Shown one piece after another: positions 1 to 9,727 of a stretch of 64,000 nucleotides of DNA. Every line of letters begins with the position of its first letter. The stretch's first letter is position 1. This DNA is from Reticulascus tulasneorum (Eukaryota > Ascomycota > Sordariomycetes > Glomerellales > Reticulascaceae): NCBI GenBank assembly GCA_001557505.1, contig LSAX01000008.1:682001-746000 (forward strand), written 5' to 3'. Under the pieces are notes generated by a model. It searched no databases and had not been told where the DNA came from. It saw nothing but the letters and a program-made list of their open reading frames with translations. A program made the position numbers and the translations under genes.

Positions 1-633
1 TGGCTTGACTGCATGCAATGGCTTGCGAGAGACTGAAGAGCGCAGTTCCCAGCGTCGGAATACCCTCAGCAGACAAGATTTTGGCGGCGTTCAAGGCCTC
101 TCCGGTGGATGGAATCTTGATGCAGTATCGGTCGCGGCCAATGCCTGCGAGAGCAAATTCTCGGTCGTATAGACGAGCATGGTCGAGGGTCTCTTGGGTC
201 CTGTAGGCGTTGGATGGTAGGGTCTGTAGGAGAACACGGCCTTGGATCTTGTTGATGTTCAGCTTGCACATGCGGACAGCCTGTAAACACCAGATTAGCC
301 GCTGAAGTGAACCACTAATACAAAAGTTGAATGAGACGAACCATTCGGGTGTAGATAGCCAGCCAACCCTGATCTTTCAGCTCAGTTGCCACCTCGATGA
401 ACAAGTCCCTGTTCGACGCATCGCCGAGCTGGATATCAACCCAAAGCTGGTTGCTGGTCTGATCATGGAAGTGGAACGGGTTGTTCGCGATATATTCTGG
501 GTCCATCCAATCCACATCAATGTTGACTGGGTTGCGTCAGCTTTCGAGCACAAGGGTCAGGTCTTCCACACCCAAGTTGCTTACGCTGCTCCTCGAGCTT
601 CTCAAGCCATGTCACGGTTCCGATGCTTCCCAT
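1..633 (-). CDS. Transaldolase, N-terminal part (runs off the left edge)
   Basis: Transaldolase moves a dihydroxyacetone unit between sugar phosphates in the non-oxidative pentose phosphate pathway, in the cytosol. Three exons are visible: 633-585, 526-342 and 280 to the edge. The ATG at 633 opens MGSIGTVTWLEKLEEQ, joined by splicing to LNIDVDWMDP, which is typical of fungal transaldolases. Later come the segments NQLWVDIQLGD, CKLNINKIQGRVLLQTLP, GRDRYCIKIPSTGEAL and GIPTLGTALFSLSQA, which match the barrel strand carrying the Schiff-base lysine (KIPST) and the strand after it. Intron 2 uses the unusual donor GTTCGT, also needed in the GMC oxidoreductase at 7.2 kb. The C-terminal part lies outside the window, so completeness cannot be judged. 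Family is secure; exact substrate is not. Confidence 0.88.
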
Positions 634-1817
634 TGTGTCTGATTGGGCAATAAGTCTTGGTACTGGTTTGGATGCGGTTTCTTCTTTTTGTCGGAGACGT
701 CAACTTTGAATATCTGAATACTGAGAAGGATGGTCTGCGGAATATCCAACATTGGTGTGTATTGTGTCTGTCATTTATATCGAGTATTTCATAGTCTCCA
801 GTACAGCTTCTCCATAGTTTGCCCTGCATTGTCCATAGATCTCCATCACCTCTTCCCCTCACATGATTCTGTCCTGCGTGTGTCGAGCTTGACTGTGGTC
901 TGCTCACATAGGCGTGCCTTCAGCGACAAAGACGCCAATGATGGCTCTTTGTGTGAGAACCGTCTCCAGTGGCACACACAGGGCATGCCACGCAGGGCAC
1001 TCGAGGTGAGACGCGCGCAACAGGAACCCCGCGTTGTTGGAGAATACTTGGCACTTGCATTTCTTGGGGTAAGGGTGGAGTGAGCTCAGGCATTGCACGA
1101 GTCAGAGTCTCAAATTCCTGTATAATTATTCCCGTGAGCCCCCCGCGTCCTGCCTGGCCGGCTGTAACTGACAATAATAACCGAAAACCCTTGGGCATTG
1201 TGGGGTGACTCCAGAAAGAACACGAATCAGAGCCTCAAAGTCTTGGTTGAATACGTGGATACTCAAAGTACGAAGTAGTAGCGGGATCCATCTGTGGAGG
1301 ATGCGATCCAGCGTTCCGCACCCGCTCGTCTTGCTCGAAACAGGTGACAGAGCTGCCGAGAGAGCGCCAATGATTCATTGGGTTGAGGCTGGCTTCCATC
1401 TGCTGGCGCAATCAAATCATGACGTCCGAGCCCGGCAATAACCTTTTGCCCTGCACAGGCATACGAAAGACCGTCGGTACGGGTTTACCACTTTGGACAC
1501 ACACAGGGCAAGCTTACCTACCCACTTGGCAAGGAATGGAAACGCTTGCCCTGTACAGAGTCTGGTATATGCCAAGGCGCTAAGTATCAAACCTGATCCA
1601 ATTTCAAGGCCAATACTAGGCCATGGTGACGAACTCCTGGGAAAGCACCTTAGCGTCCAACCCCGTACGCTTCCCCATGGGGAGGTGGAGTCAACAACGG
1701 ATGGTGGATAAGATTCTATAAGAGGCCGTTGGTGAGCCTTTCTCGACGGGAACTAAATAATAATCGGCATCAATCGACAGATCAGTTATTAAATTCCTTT
1801 ACCTTCTTCAAGAAACC
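634..1817. other. Intergenic region, no supported gene
   Basis: The head-to-head promoters of the transaldolase (minus) and the sugar transporter (plus) lie here. All open frames are short and have no family motif. Positions 1504-1513 and 1544-1553 form a perfect 10-bp inverted repeat (CAGGGCAAGC / GCTTGCCCTG). A similar string, CACACACAGGGCA, recurs near 971 and 1499, and a looser version near 23297, which suggests old repeat debris. Confidence 0.5.
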
Positions 1818-3829
1818 ATGTCTCGCCCGTCAGATGTTGAGGAAGACCTCAAAGGCGGTGATGTTGTTCACGTCGAGCACGGCGTCGAAGACTACGCTCG
1901 GAATGTTAACGCCAGGTATGCCTTGACCATGCCACTGTCTCACTGAAAGCCCAGCAGTCTAACATGAGATGTTCAGAATTAAGAACCCTTTGATGGGCAT
2001 ATCCAAACCGGACCTCAAACTTCAGGTTTCCGGATTCTGCACAGAGTTTGGTTTCCAAGATAAAGAAGACGTTTTCTACAGAGGCGCATTGGCAGCCCAA
2101 AATCCCAAGTCTTACGAAGACTTCGATGACTTGACGGATGAGGATAAACACTACCTCCGCCGCGAAGTGACGCACAAATGGCACCTTCCCAGAGCCCTCT
2201 ACTACAGCATTGCGCTATGTTCTCTGGGCTCAGCGATTCAAGGATGGGATAATACGGGCGCAAACGGCGCCAACCTTTCGTTTCCCCAGGAATTTGGAAT
2301 CGAGCACAATGAGATCCTCGTCGGTATCATCAATGCGGGCCCTACGCTTTTCGGCCTTCTCAGCGCATGGGCGGCTGATCCCATCAACAACGCGATTGGC
2401 CGTCGAGGAACCATCTTCGTCACAGGCCTGTTCTGTATCTTCCCGGTTCTTGCTCAAGCTTTCACGCAGAACTGGTGGGGTTTATTAATTTGCCGTCTTT
2501 TTATGGGCATCGGAATGGGTGTCAAAATCAGTACCATTCCTGTATACAGTGCAGAGGTGGCGCCGGCATCCATCCGTGGAGGCATTGTCACGAGCTTCCA
2601 GTTGTGGGTTGCCTTCGGCATCTTTATCGGTTTCTGTTCAAATCTTGTCTGGTTCCGGATTGGTGCTCTCGCTTGGCGTTTCCAGCTGGCCGCTGCATTC
2701 GCTCCGGCTATCCCAGTGGTGATCTTCGTTTGGTTCTGCCCTGGTGAGCTCTTTGGCACATGACCTACCACCCGCCCTATCTATTGCTGACAGAATACCT
2801 GCAGAATCTCCTCGATGGCTTATGAAGAAAGGCCGATACCAAGATTCATTCAAATCTTTTTGTCGTATCCGAAATACCGAGATGATGGCCGCCCGAGACA
2901 TGTACTATGCCCACCGACAAGTTATCGTCGAGAAGGATGCCTTTGGTGGCCAAAATCTTGGTCGCCGAATGCTAGATCTCTTCACAATACCTCGACTACG
3001 CCGCGCAACAGTCGCTTCAGCTTGGATAGTCATTTCCCAGCAGTTCAGCGGAATCAATATCATGGCATTCTATTCCTCCACCATCTTTCAACAAGCCGGA
3101 TACTCGCCTCAGCAATGTCTGCTTGCGTCTATGGGTTTCGGCTTGATCATGTTCGTCTTCGCTTTTCCAGCCGTTTATATGATGGACACGTTCGGCCGAC
3201 GAAACTTGCTCCTGGTCACGTTCCCCAACATGGCGTGGTGCTTACTGGCGGCTGGGTTATGCTTCTTGATGGATACTGGGTCCAGCGCGAGAGTTCCTTT
3301 GATTGCTTTTTTCATCTATCTTTTCACTGCGATGTATGGCCCTGGTAAGTCTAATATCGATCCATACTAAAATTGCGTTTGCTGACCGCCCGGAAGGCAT
3401 GGGACCTCTTCCATCCATCTACTTCTCCGAGTCCTTCCCGCTATCCCACCGAGAAATCGGATCCGCATTCACAATCTGCGTGAACAACGCTGTTGGGAGC
3501 GCCCTAACTCTAACGTTCCCCTATCTTCTAAACAAGATCGGCCCCACAGGAGCATTCGGATTTTACGCTGGCTTGAACATCGTCGCTTTCATCGTGATTT
3601 TCTTCTTGATTCCGGAGACGAAGTAAGTCGAAGATCACAGCTTAAGAAGATATCCATTGACTAAACCAACTACAGACAACGCACTCTCGAGGAACTGGAT
3701 TACATATTTGGTGTTCCTACTCGTCGACATGCAGCATACCAGGTCCGCACGTGGTTGCCGTGGTGGATTAAGCGATATGTTTGCTTCCAGAAGGACGCGA
3801 AGCTTGAACCACTTTACCATCTTGACTAG
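1818..3829 (+). CDS. MFS sugar/polyol transporter
   Basis: A plasma-membrane proton symporter of the major facilitator sugar-porter family. Five exons (1818-1915, 1977-2743, 2805-3344, 3397-3622, 3676-3829) give 594 residues, with all phases matching. After a hydrophilic N-terminus the first membrane segment carries [19 protein letters not shown], the sugar-porter helix-1 motif. AIGRRGT fits the loop 2-3 motif, [10 protein letters not shown] and YSAEVAP the region around helices 4-5, and [11 protein letters not shown] the end of helix 6. [14 protein letters not shown] is the helix-7 motif, DTFGRRN the loop 8-9 motif and [16 protein letters not shown] the PETKG-like end. The neighbouring transaldolase would suit a role in carbon uptake. 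The substrate is not readable from sequence; related fungal proteins include sugar and inositol carriers. Confidence 0.88.
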
Positions 3830-4547
3830 TCAACAGGGCAAGTCGAGAAACATGAAACAACCCAATTATTGGGGTGGAACAAAATGTAAATTGGGTTATA
3901 GGTGTCTTAGTGTGTGAGGTTTGGACGACTTTTGGATTTGGACTGTGAGAGTTTTGTTATGGAGTTTTCATAGCTTCAAGAGCTAATGACGTCGGCGAAC
4001 TGATGATGGATTTCTCCAATTTAGCTTTTCGAATGGTTCCAACTTCTGGTGCTTGAATATAGGAAAAATATCAAGATTGACTTGAACAGTGCACAGTAGA
4101 TTTGTGCTTGCAAATTCGAAAGTTCAGGGGAGCGAACTTTAAGGGGTCATGAATAGCTAGTCACGCGTAAAACGCACAAAACACCATACATCTGTGGAGG
4201 TCAGGACATACTTCTTTTGTCCTGCTTTACATTGCTGTGAACGGAATAATGCCACGGCATGTATCTGCAGAGGAGGCAATCTACAATTGATTGTATGATA
4301 AGGCTGCTTTCTGGTTGACAATATCTATGTGGCGGCAGAAGTCTATGGAGAGATGGTCTTTCAAGCTTACAAATTCGAAAGACCTTGTGCGAGGATTATT
4401 GATGACGAATGTTGGAAATGCAGATTTCCGTCTGACGCAGTATCCTAAGCACAAAGGCCATTTCTAGTCCGCCGATTTCTGATACTAGTAGAGCAACACC
4501 ACAAACCTCAATATTCCAATTTATCCCGCTCATATATGCAAGTTCAT

Positions 4548-4690
4548 CGTGCTAAGCAAGGGTGCTGAACAAGGGTGCTGAACAAGAGTGCTAAGCAAGA
4601 GTGCTAAGCAAGAGTGCTAAGCAAGAGTGCTAAGCAAGAGTGCTAAGCAAGAGTGCTAAGCAAGAGTGCTAAGCAAGAGTGCTAAGCAAG
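4548..4690. repeat. 13-bp minisatellite, 11 copies
   Basis: Eleven head-to-tail copies of AGTGCTAAGCAAG fill 143 bp. The first copy begins CG instead of AG. Copies two and three read GGTGCTGAACAAG, and the remaining eight are identical. The sharp boundary between variant and identical copies suggests recent expansion from one end. The unit has no stop-free coding significance that I can see. Confidence 0.95.
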
Positions 4691-4867
4691 AGAAGTAGTG
4701 ACTGTAGTAGTGGCTTGAGGAGAAGCCAGATTAGTAATTCACCTGCCAAGTTACCTCTCCCTGGTTCCCCAAAACCATTATAGATGAATGAGATAGAACT
4801 TAGTCATATGCAATTATAAGATATGATGCCTTGATGCTTCTATGATGAATGAAACTCGATGTATAAT

Positions 4868-4897
4868 GGCGGACTAGCGTCCGCCCTACGGTCCGCC
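4868..4897. repeat. GGCGGAC/GTCCGCC inverted-repeat motif, copy 1
   Basis: The sequence GGCGGAC-TAGC-GTCCGCC occupies 4868-4885 and is followed by a further GTCCGCC at 4891-4897. Related motifs occur near 9351, 9495, 12983 and 19782. This looks like the terminal or subterminal repeat of a small non-autonomous DNA element; no transposase is present. Confidence 0.6.
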
Positions 4898-5229
4898 GAG
4901 AATATGCGCCACTCCCGTTGCTGACATGCATCACTTTCCGCTTAAGGCTTGATATTCCTAGATCCAACCAATCATCAACACTCACGAAACCCCAACTACG
5001 TCTACAAGTCATCGAGTTCTCAACGAACATATCCAATCTTGCTGAAAACTTCCACGCAAGTCAAGCGACTGACCAGATCTCTTAGTAAGCCAGAGACATG
5101 TCGACAACACGACGATATGAGAAGGAGACTGCGCCCGAAAGTAAAGCATGATCCGCGTTATCATTCTGGTGCTTAGCAATTCCCTTACGATCACTATCTT
5201 TCAATAGCTGGATGCAGCATTATTGCCCT

Positions 5230-6382
5230 CTACAAATACCTCTCAAAGGCCTTCGCAGTGTCCTCAACTGTCTGCCTCCAAGGGATGTACCCTTGGCCGG
5301 TAATCCTGACCGCCTTGCTGCCATCAAGTACAGTGACTTCGGGGAAATGGTAATCAGGATAGTACCCAAGGCCTGGCGTGCCTTCATGAATGATATGCAC
5401 CCGCTCCGGGTAGGCAGCCCTCAGTATATCTGCTGCTGCTTGCGGCGGCCCATATGCAGCAGACGCAATTATTCTTTCAGAAGCAGTCTTCTCTGGGGAT
5501 CCAACGGCGAAAACCACCAGGCGAGCTACATCACGAACATCCACATAGCCGTAGGCCGCTCCAGGGATGCCGCATTGATCAAGAGGCCTTCCCGAGAACA
5601 CATGCCAGATAAACTCGACCGTTTCACTGAGTTTATCAGGGGTGGCAGGGAGGACCAAAGGTGGGCCACCAACATAACTATCAGGCCAAGTCACGGTTAG
5701 CTGCTGAGTCTGCGAAAAACAAGAGATGAGTCTAACAAGACTGCTTACACAGGGTTGATTGTAGTCATGGTAAAACGCGGTTTCTTATCATCACGGAACT
5801 TCCAGAAAGTTCTTTCGGCGGCCGTCTTGCTAGCAGAATAAATCGCCATGCTCGGTGCTTCTTTGCCCTTTTCAGCAACAATGCCTTCAGCTTCCGTGTT
5901 CCAATCTTTCTCAGTAAACACGTAGTTGCGTTTGGATGAAAGAATTGCTACAATAGAAGACATGAACACGAAGCTCTTGATGCTTGGCTCGTTGGCGGCT
6001 GACTCCAGAATACGCGCAATGCCATTTACGGCGCCGTGCATCACAGGTTCAGGATCTGTAAAGTACTGGGAGACAGGTGCAGCCAAGTGAGCCACGGCGT
6101 CAACACCTAACTAACGTTAGCTCGAAAAGCTTGCTGAGAGCGGCAAATATGGGTCATGCCTTTCACTGCTTGGTCAAAAGCACCCGGCACGGTGATATCT
6201 GGAACCTCGACAATTTCAAGTCTATCGGCATATTTGGACAGGATGTCAGTCAGCGGCTTGGTGGTAGACTTGGATCGTGCTGTTCCGCGCACTGAATAGC
6301 CAGCGGCAAGAAACGCCTCGACTGTGCGAGCAGCAATGAAGCCATTGGCACCGGTAACAAGAACGAGCCCTTTTCCTGACAT
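5230..6382 (-). CDS. Extended short-chain dehydrogenase (NADPH-dependent aldehyde/ketone reductase type)
   Basis: An NAD(P)-dependent reductase of the extended SDR (dihydroflavonol reductase-like) group, probably cytosolic. Exons 6382-6160, 6106-5751 and 5700-5230 encode 349 residues. The N-terminus MSGKGLVLVTGANGFIA holds the TGxxGxx nucleotide-binding motif, GVDAVAHLAAP is the core strand after it, SFVFMSSIVA carries the catalytic serine region and YSASK the YxxxK catalytic pair. Intron 1 is a GC-AG intron: donor GCATGA at 6159, acceptor TTAG at 6107, restoring AVKGVDAVAHL. Intron 2 (5750-5701) uses a weak GTGTAA donor, and an alternative acceptor would add three residues. It diverges from the GMC oxidoreductase across 0.8 kb, so co-regulation is possible. 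Confidence 0.85.
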
Positions 6383-7199
6383 TTTAAGAAATCTATGACT
6401 TAGAAGAAGGTTGAGATTGTGGAATCAGCGATGGCAATCAGTCGACCTGCTTGTGTGAATCTGGTTCTGTGTAATTACTTGGCAAGGAAAGGCATGGGCA
6501 ATACTTATACTTAAACTCCCACATCTACGCGCATCCATGTATAGAAATATGTGCAGATCCAGCCCCTCAGATGGCGATTAATAATGACAGTGTGATGTTG
6601 AGCGTCTGAGCAAGCATTACTTCGTGCAGAAACTACCTTCGACCTGCTTGTAGGTAGGTATCAAGGCTGGACAATCACGAGTCCCACAGTCGGCTCTGTG
6701 AAGCCGTACACACTCTAAACCGTATTCCCTTACTCTATTCAGCTCGCTGACACACAAATACTGCCGGCATTACGGCATTTTTGGAGGCGCAGGCAGCAAT
6801 TAGCGTCTTTTGATATCGCTTGAAAGCTGTCTCGATTTTGCCGCATTCGGACTTAAAGCACTCTTGCACACGATTTGTCTTCTTCGAACACCAAATAAGC
6901 TTAGCGGCACTGTTGATTCCCAAGAACGAGAAATAGCCACGCAAGTCCATGCCCTGGCGTTGTATTTCACCGGGATATGCGCACCGCCTACAGCAGGGAT
7001 GCCAACTAAGCTACCATGAATCATTAGCAACTGATCAGTAATTGCCCTCTTTGATTATTGAACAGATTATTTGTTCCTCATTTATCCAAGATCGAAATAT
7101 CTCAAGCTGCCTCGGACCAGTCTTTAGGATATAAATGGGGTCATAGTCTAGGTGTTAGTGTGAAAATAAACACAGATGCAGCAATCTGAGCAACTCAAA
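6383..7199. promoter_or_regulatory. Shared upstream region of divergent SDR and GMC genes
   Basis: This 817-bp non-coding stretch separates two divergently transcribed oxidoreductase genes and must contain both promoters. No long motif repeat was seen. Short open frames here overlap each other on both strands and lack family features. Confidence 0.5.
7129..7136 (+). promoter_or_regulatory. TATA-like box of the GMC oxidoreductase gene
   Basis: ATATAAAT lies about 65 bp upstream of the chosen ATG at 7200, a usual distance for a fungal TATA element with a short leader. Confidence 0.4.
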
Positions 7200-8969
7200 A
7201 TGGCTAAATATGATTTTATCGTTGTTGGAAGTAAGTCTACGTTTAATTCTCTTTCTATCTCAGCCTTGGAGCGCTATACAAACATCATTATCAAAATCCA
7301 AAATGAACGGAACTATTATGAAATATGACTAACATCACCTAACAGGTGGCCCTTCCGGTGCCATCGTGGCATCGAAGCTTGCGAGAAGCATAGAGAAGCC
7401 CGGTGTTCTTCTACTTGAGGCAGGATCATATGGCTTGGTAGATCATCCGGTCAATGAGAGGTTTATCGTGGCCAACACAAAGCCAGAGCTCAACTGGGGA
7501 TATAAAACTGTCCCACAAAAGCAGCTGGTTGGCCAACAGATTGGCTATGCCCGCGGGAAAGGACTTGGGGGAACGACTAACATTAACTACGGAATGTGGA
7601 CCAGGCCCAGCAAAGGTGACTTCGACGAGTGGGCCGAGCGTGTTGGTGATCGCTACTTTGGATGGGAAAGTGCGAGTCACCATCTGAGCACCATCGAGCG
7701 GTATGGCGCAGTAGATGAAGAAACTCTACCGAAGTATGGGAGCCTCAGGGAACAGGGAACAGGTGAAGTACCACTCTACTTTTCGTCTGGCAACAATGAA
7801 GCGAATCAAGCTCTTATCGATGGCTTTGTGAATCACGGTACCGTTAGCAATATATTGAACCTTAATATCGACTCTGGGGATCCGATTGGCACTGGTGTTA
7901 TACCAGTAATGGCCAAAGATGGTCTCTACCGGGCAACGGCAGCTACGATTTATCTCGCGAATCCCCCAGCTAATCTGGACATCAAATCAAGCTCGCAGGC
8001 AGCTCGCATCCTTTTTGACAGCGATCAGAATACCTGTATCGGAGTTCAGACTGTGACGGGACAAAAGTGTTCGTATCCTCTAGTTCAATATCTATTTTCC
8101 TGACACTGACTGCTTCAGTCTTATCCAACAAGGAAACCATCATATGCTGTGGTGCTCTAGATACTCCGAAGCTGCTTATGTTATCAGGCATTGGGCCAAT
8201 GGCTCATTTGTCCGAGGTCGGCATAGAATGTGTCAAAGATCTTCCTGGAGTGGGTTCAACTCTTGTCGACCACCCCCAGAACGTCCTTCTCTACGAAACC
8301 AAGAAATCTTTGCAGCCGAACATCAAATCTATTGTGGTATCGTTTTTCAGAGACGAGTCACTTCTTGCATCTGACGAGGCTGCATCCCTTCCGTCGGAGG
8401 AAAGACGGCTTCTCGCTAGGCCCACAGTGCCAACATACGAAATAGCATCTGCATTTAACTTTCCGCCAGGCGTTTCAGTCTCACCGCCAAATGTCGCATT
8501 CTTTACTTTTAACATGACTCCGCAGTCTGTTGGAACCGTTCGCCTCGCATCGGCAGCTCCAGAGGACGATCCACTATGTGATCCCAAGTTTCATTCGCAT
8601 CCTTACGATAGGAAGAATGCCATCGTCCGGACGCGAATGCTTCTTGACTTCTTGGAAAACGGCTTCGGCGAGCACATCAAGATTCCGATTTCCGCGCCAT
8701 TATCAAATAGCGACGAGGATATTAATATTTGGCTGGACCAGACTCTCACCTCGGGATGCCACATGGCCTGCACAGTGAAGATGGGGTCGACAGAAGACGA
8801 GATGGCCTGCGTTGATCTGTCTTTCAGAGTGAGAGGCCTGACTGGCCTTCGAGTAGCCGACCTGAGCGTGTGCCCTCTTCTCCCAAGTGGCCATCCCACA
8901 TCTGTAGCTTATCTAGTCGGATCTTGGGCAGCAGAAAAGATCGCTGCTGATCACGGGTTGTCTTTATGA
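7200..8969 (+). CDS. GMC family FAD-dependent oxidoreductase
   Basis: A glucose-methanol-choline type flavoenzyme oxidising an alcohol. Exons 7200-7230, 7346-8068 and 8119-8969 encode 534 residues. The N-terminus DFIVVGSGPSGAIVASKLA is the ADP-binding fold, LLLEAGS its second strand end, and GKGLGGTTNINYGMW the GMC signature 1. GALDTPKLLMLSGIGP is signature 2. Near the C-terminus HMACTVKMG holds the first catalytic histidine, with cysteine replacing the usual glycine, and PSGHPTSVAYLVGSWAA holds the second catalytic position as histidine. No signal peptide is evident, so an intracellular enzyme is likely. Intron 2 needs donor GTTCGT at 8069, which gives TGQKFLSNKETIICCGAL. The substrate is unknown; relatives oxidise choline, aryl alcohols or pathway intermediates. 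Confidence 0.88.
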
Positions 8970-9727
8970 TCTACATGCCAATGGAGTTATGAACTAACTT
9001 GATGAAGATGGAACTGGAGATCTTAGGAGTAATCATGATGAATCAATTATTCCATCTCTCTTCCTCATCGAACTGCGTGCTAGCTCAACCCGCTATGATC
9101 ATACTCTTTTACTCCGCTATATGAATGAATGCAATAAAGAAAAGCGGCTACACGCACCTGTGGCTAATGGAGTTAATATAAAGTCAAATCAGCTACCAGA
9201 AGCCCGCACGGATCTTGAACATTTGATTAGCCACTGAGTAAGCGAAACTGGCCAGAGAAGGGGTTGTCACCAAATAGCCATTGCCTTCTAATTCATCAAG
9301 TCTCCTAGCGCTATTCATCCCGTTGCACCGCATGCATCAATTTAGAGTTTGGCGGGCGCTAGTCCACCATAGCGGCGGCACCAATCGGTATACTCCATCC
9401 ATGATGACTGGGCCATTTTCTTCGGTGGGCGGTCTGAGTGATGGTACTGCGTCAGTACCTAGGTGCTAGCAAGCTTGCAGTCAACGCCACCTGCGGCGGA
9501 CTAGTGTCCACCACGTAATGCCTCTCACATTTTGGCCATCAGTAATACATGTCTTGCTGACGTTATTACAAAATGAGGCAGCATTGCGAACGTCACATAG
9601 ATGCCGGACAAATGATAGAGATAGATACTGCTGAAGGAATTATTTCTTCTTCTCTTGACCACTTCTGCCTAGATCACAAGCTTGCCCGATGAGCTAGCCA
9701 TTCCTGTGTGTTTTCAACGCTTTGAAC
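8970..9727. other. Intergenic region with MITE-like element
   Basis: No gene is supported between the GMC stop and the transporter ATG. The stretch contains a 162-bp unit with 18-bp inverted ends (separate entry). Confidence 0.5.
9351..9512. repeat. MITE-like unit with 18-bp terminal inverted repeats
   Basis: The left end at 9351-9368 reads GGCGGGCGCTAGTCCACC. The reverse complement of the right end at 9495-9512 reads GGTGGACACTAGTCCGCC. They match at 14 of 18 positions and the differences are transitions. GCGGCGG occurs just inside both ends. No clear target-site duplication flanks it, so it may be two nearby relicts instead of one element. Confidence 0.5.

Larger units (their letters stand above)
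3830..5229. other. Repeat-bearing intergenic region
   Basis: This gap separates the 3' ends of the sugar transporter and the SDR reductase. I see no gene. It contains the 13-bp minisatellite and a GC-rich inverted repeat, listed separately, in AT-rich surroundings. Confidence 0.6.
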
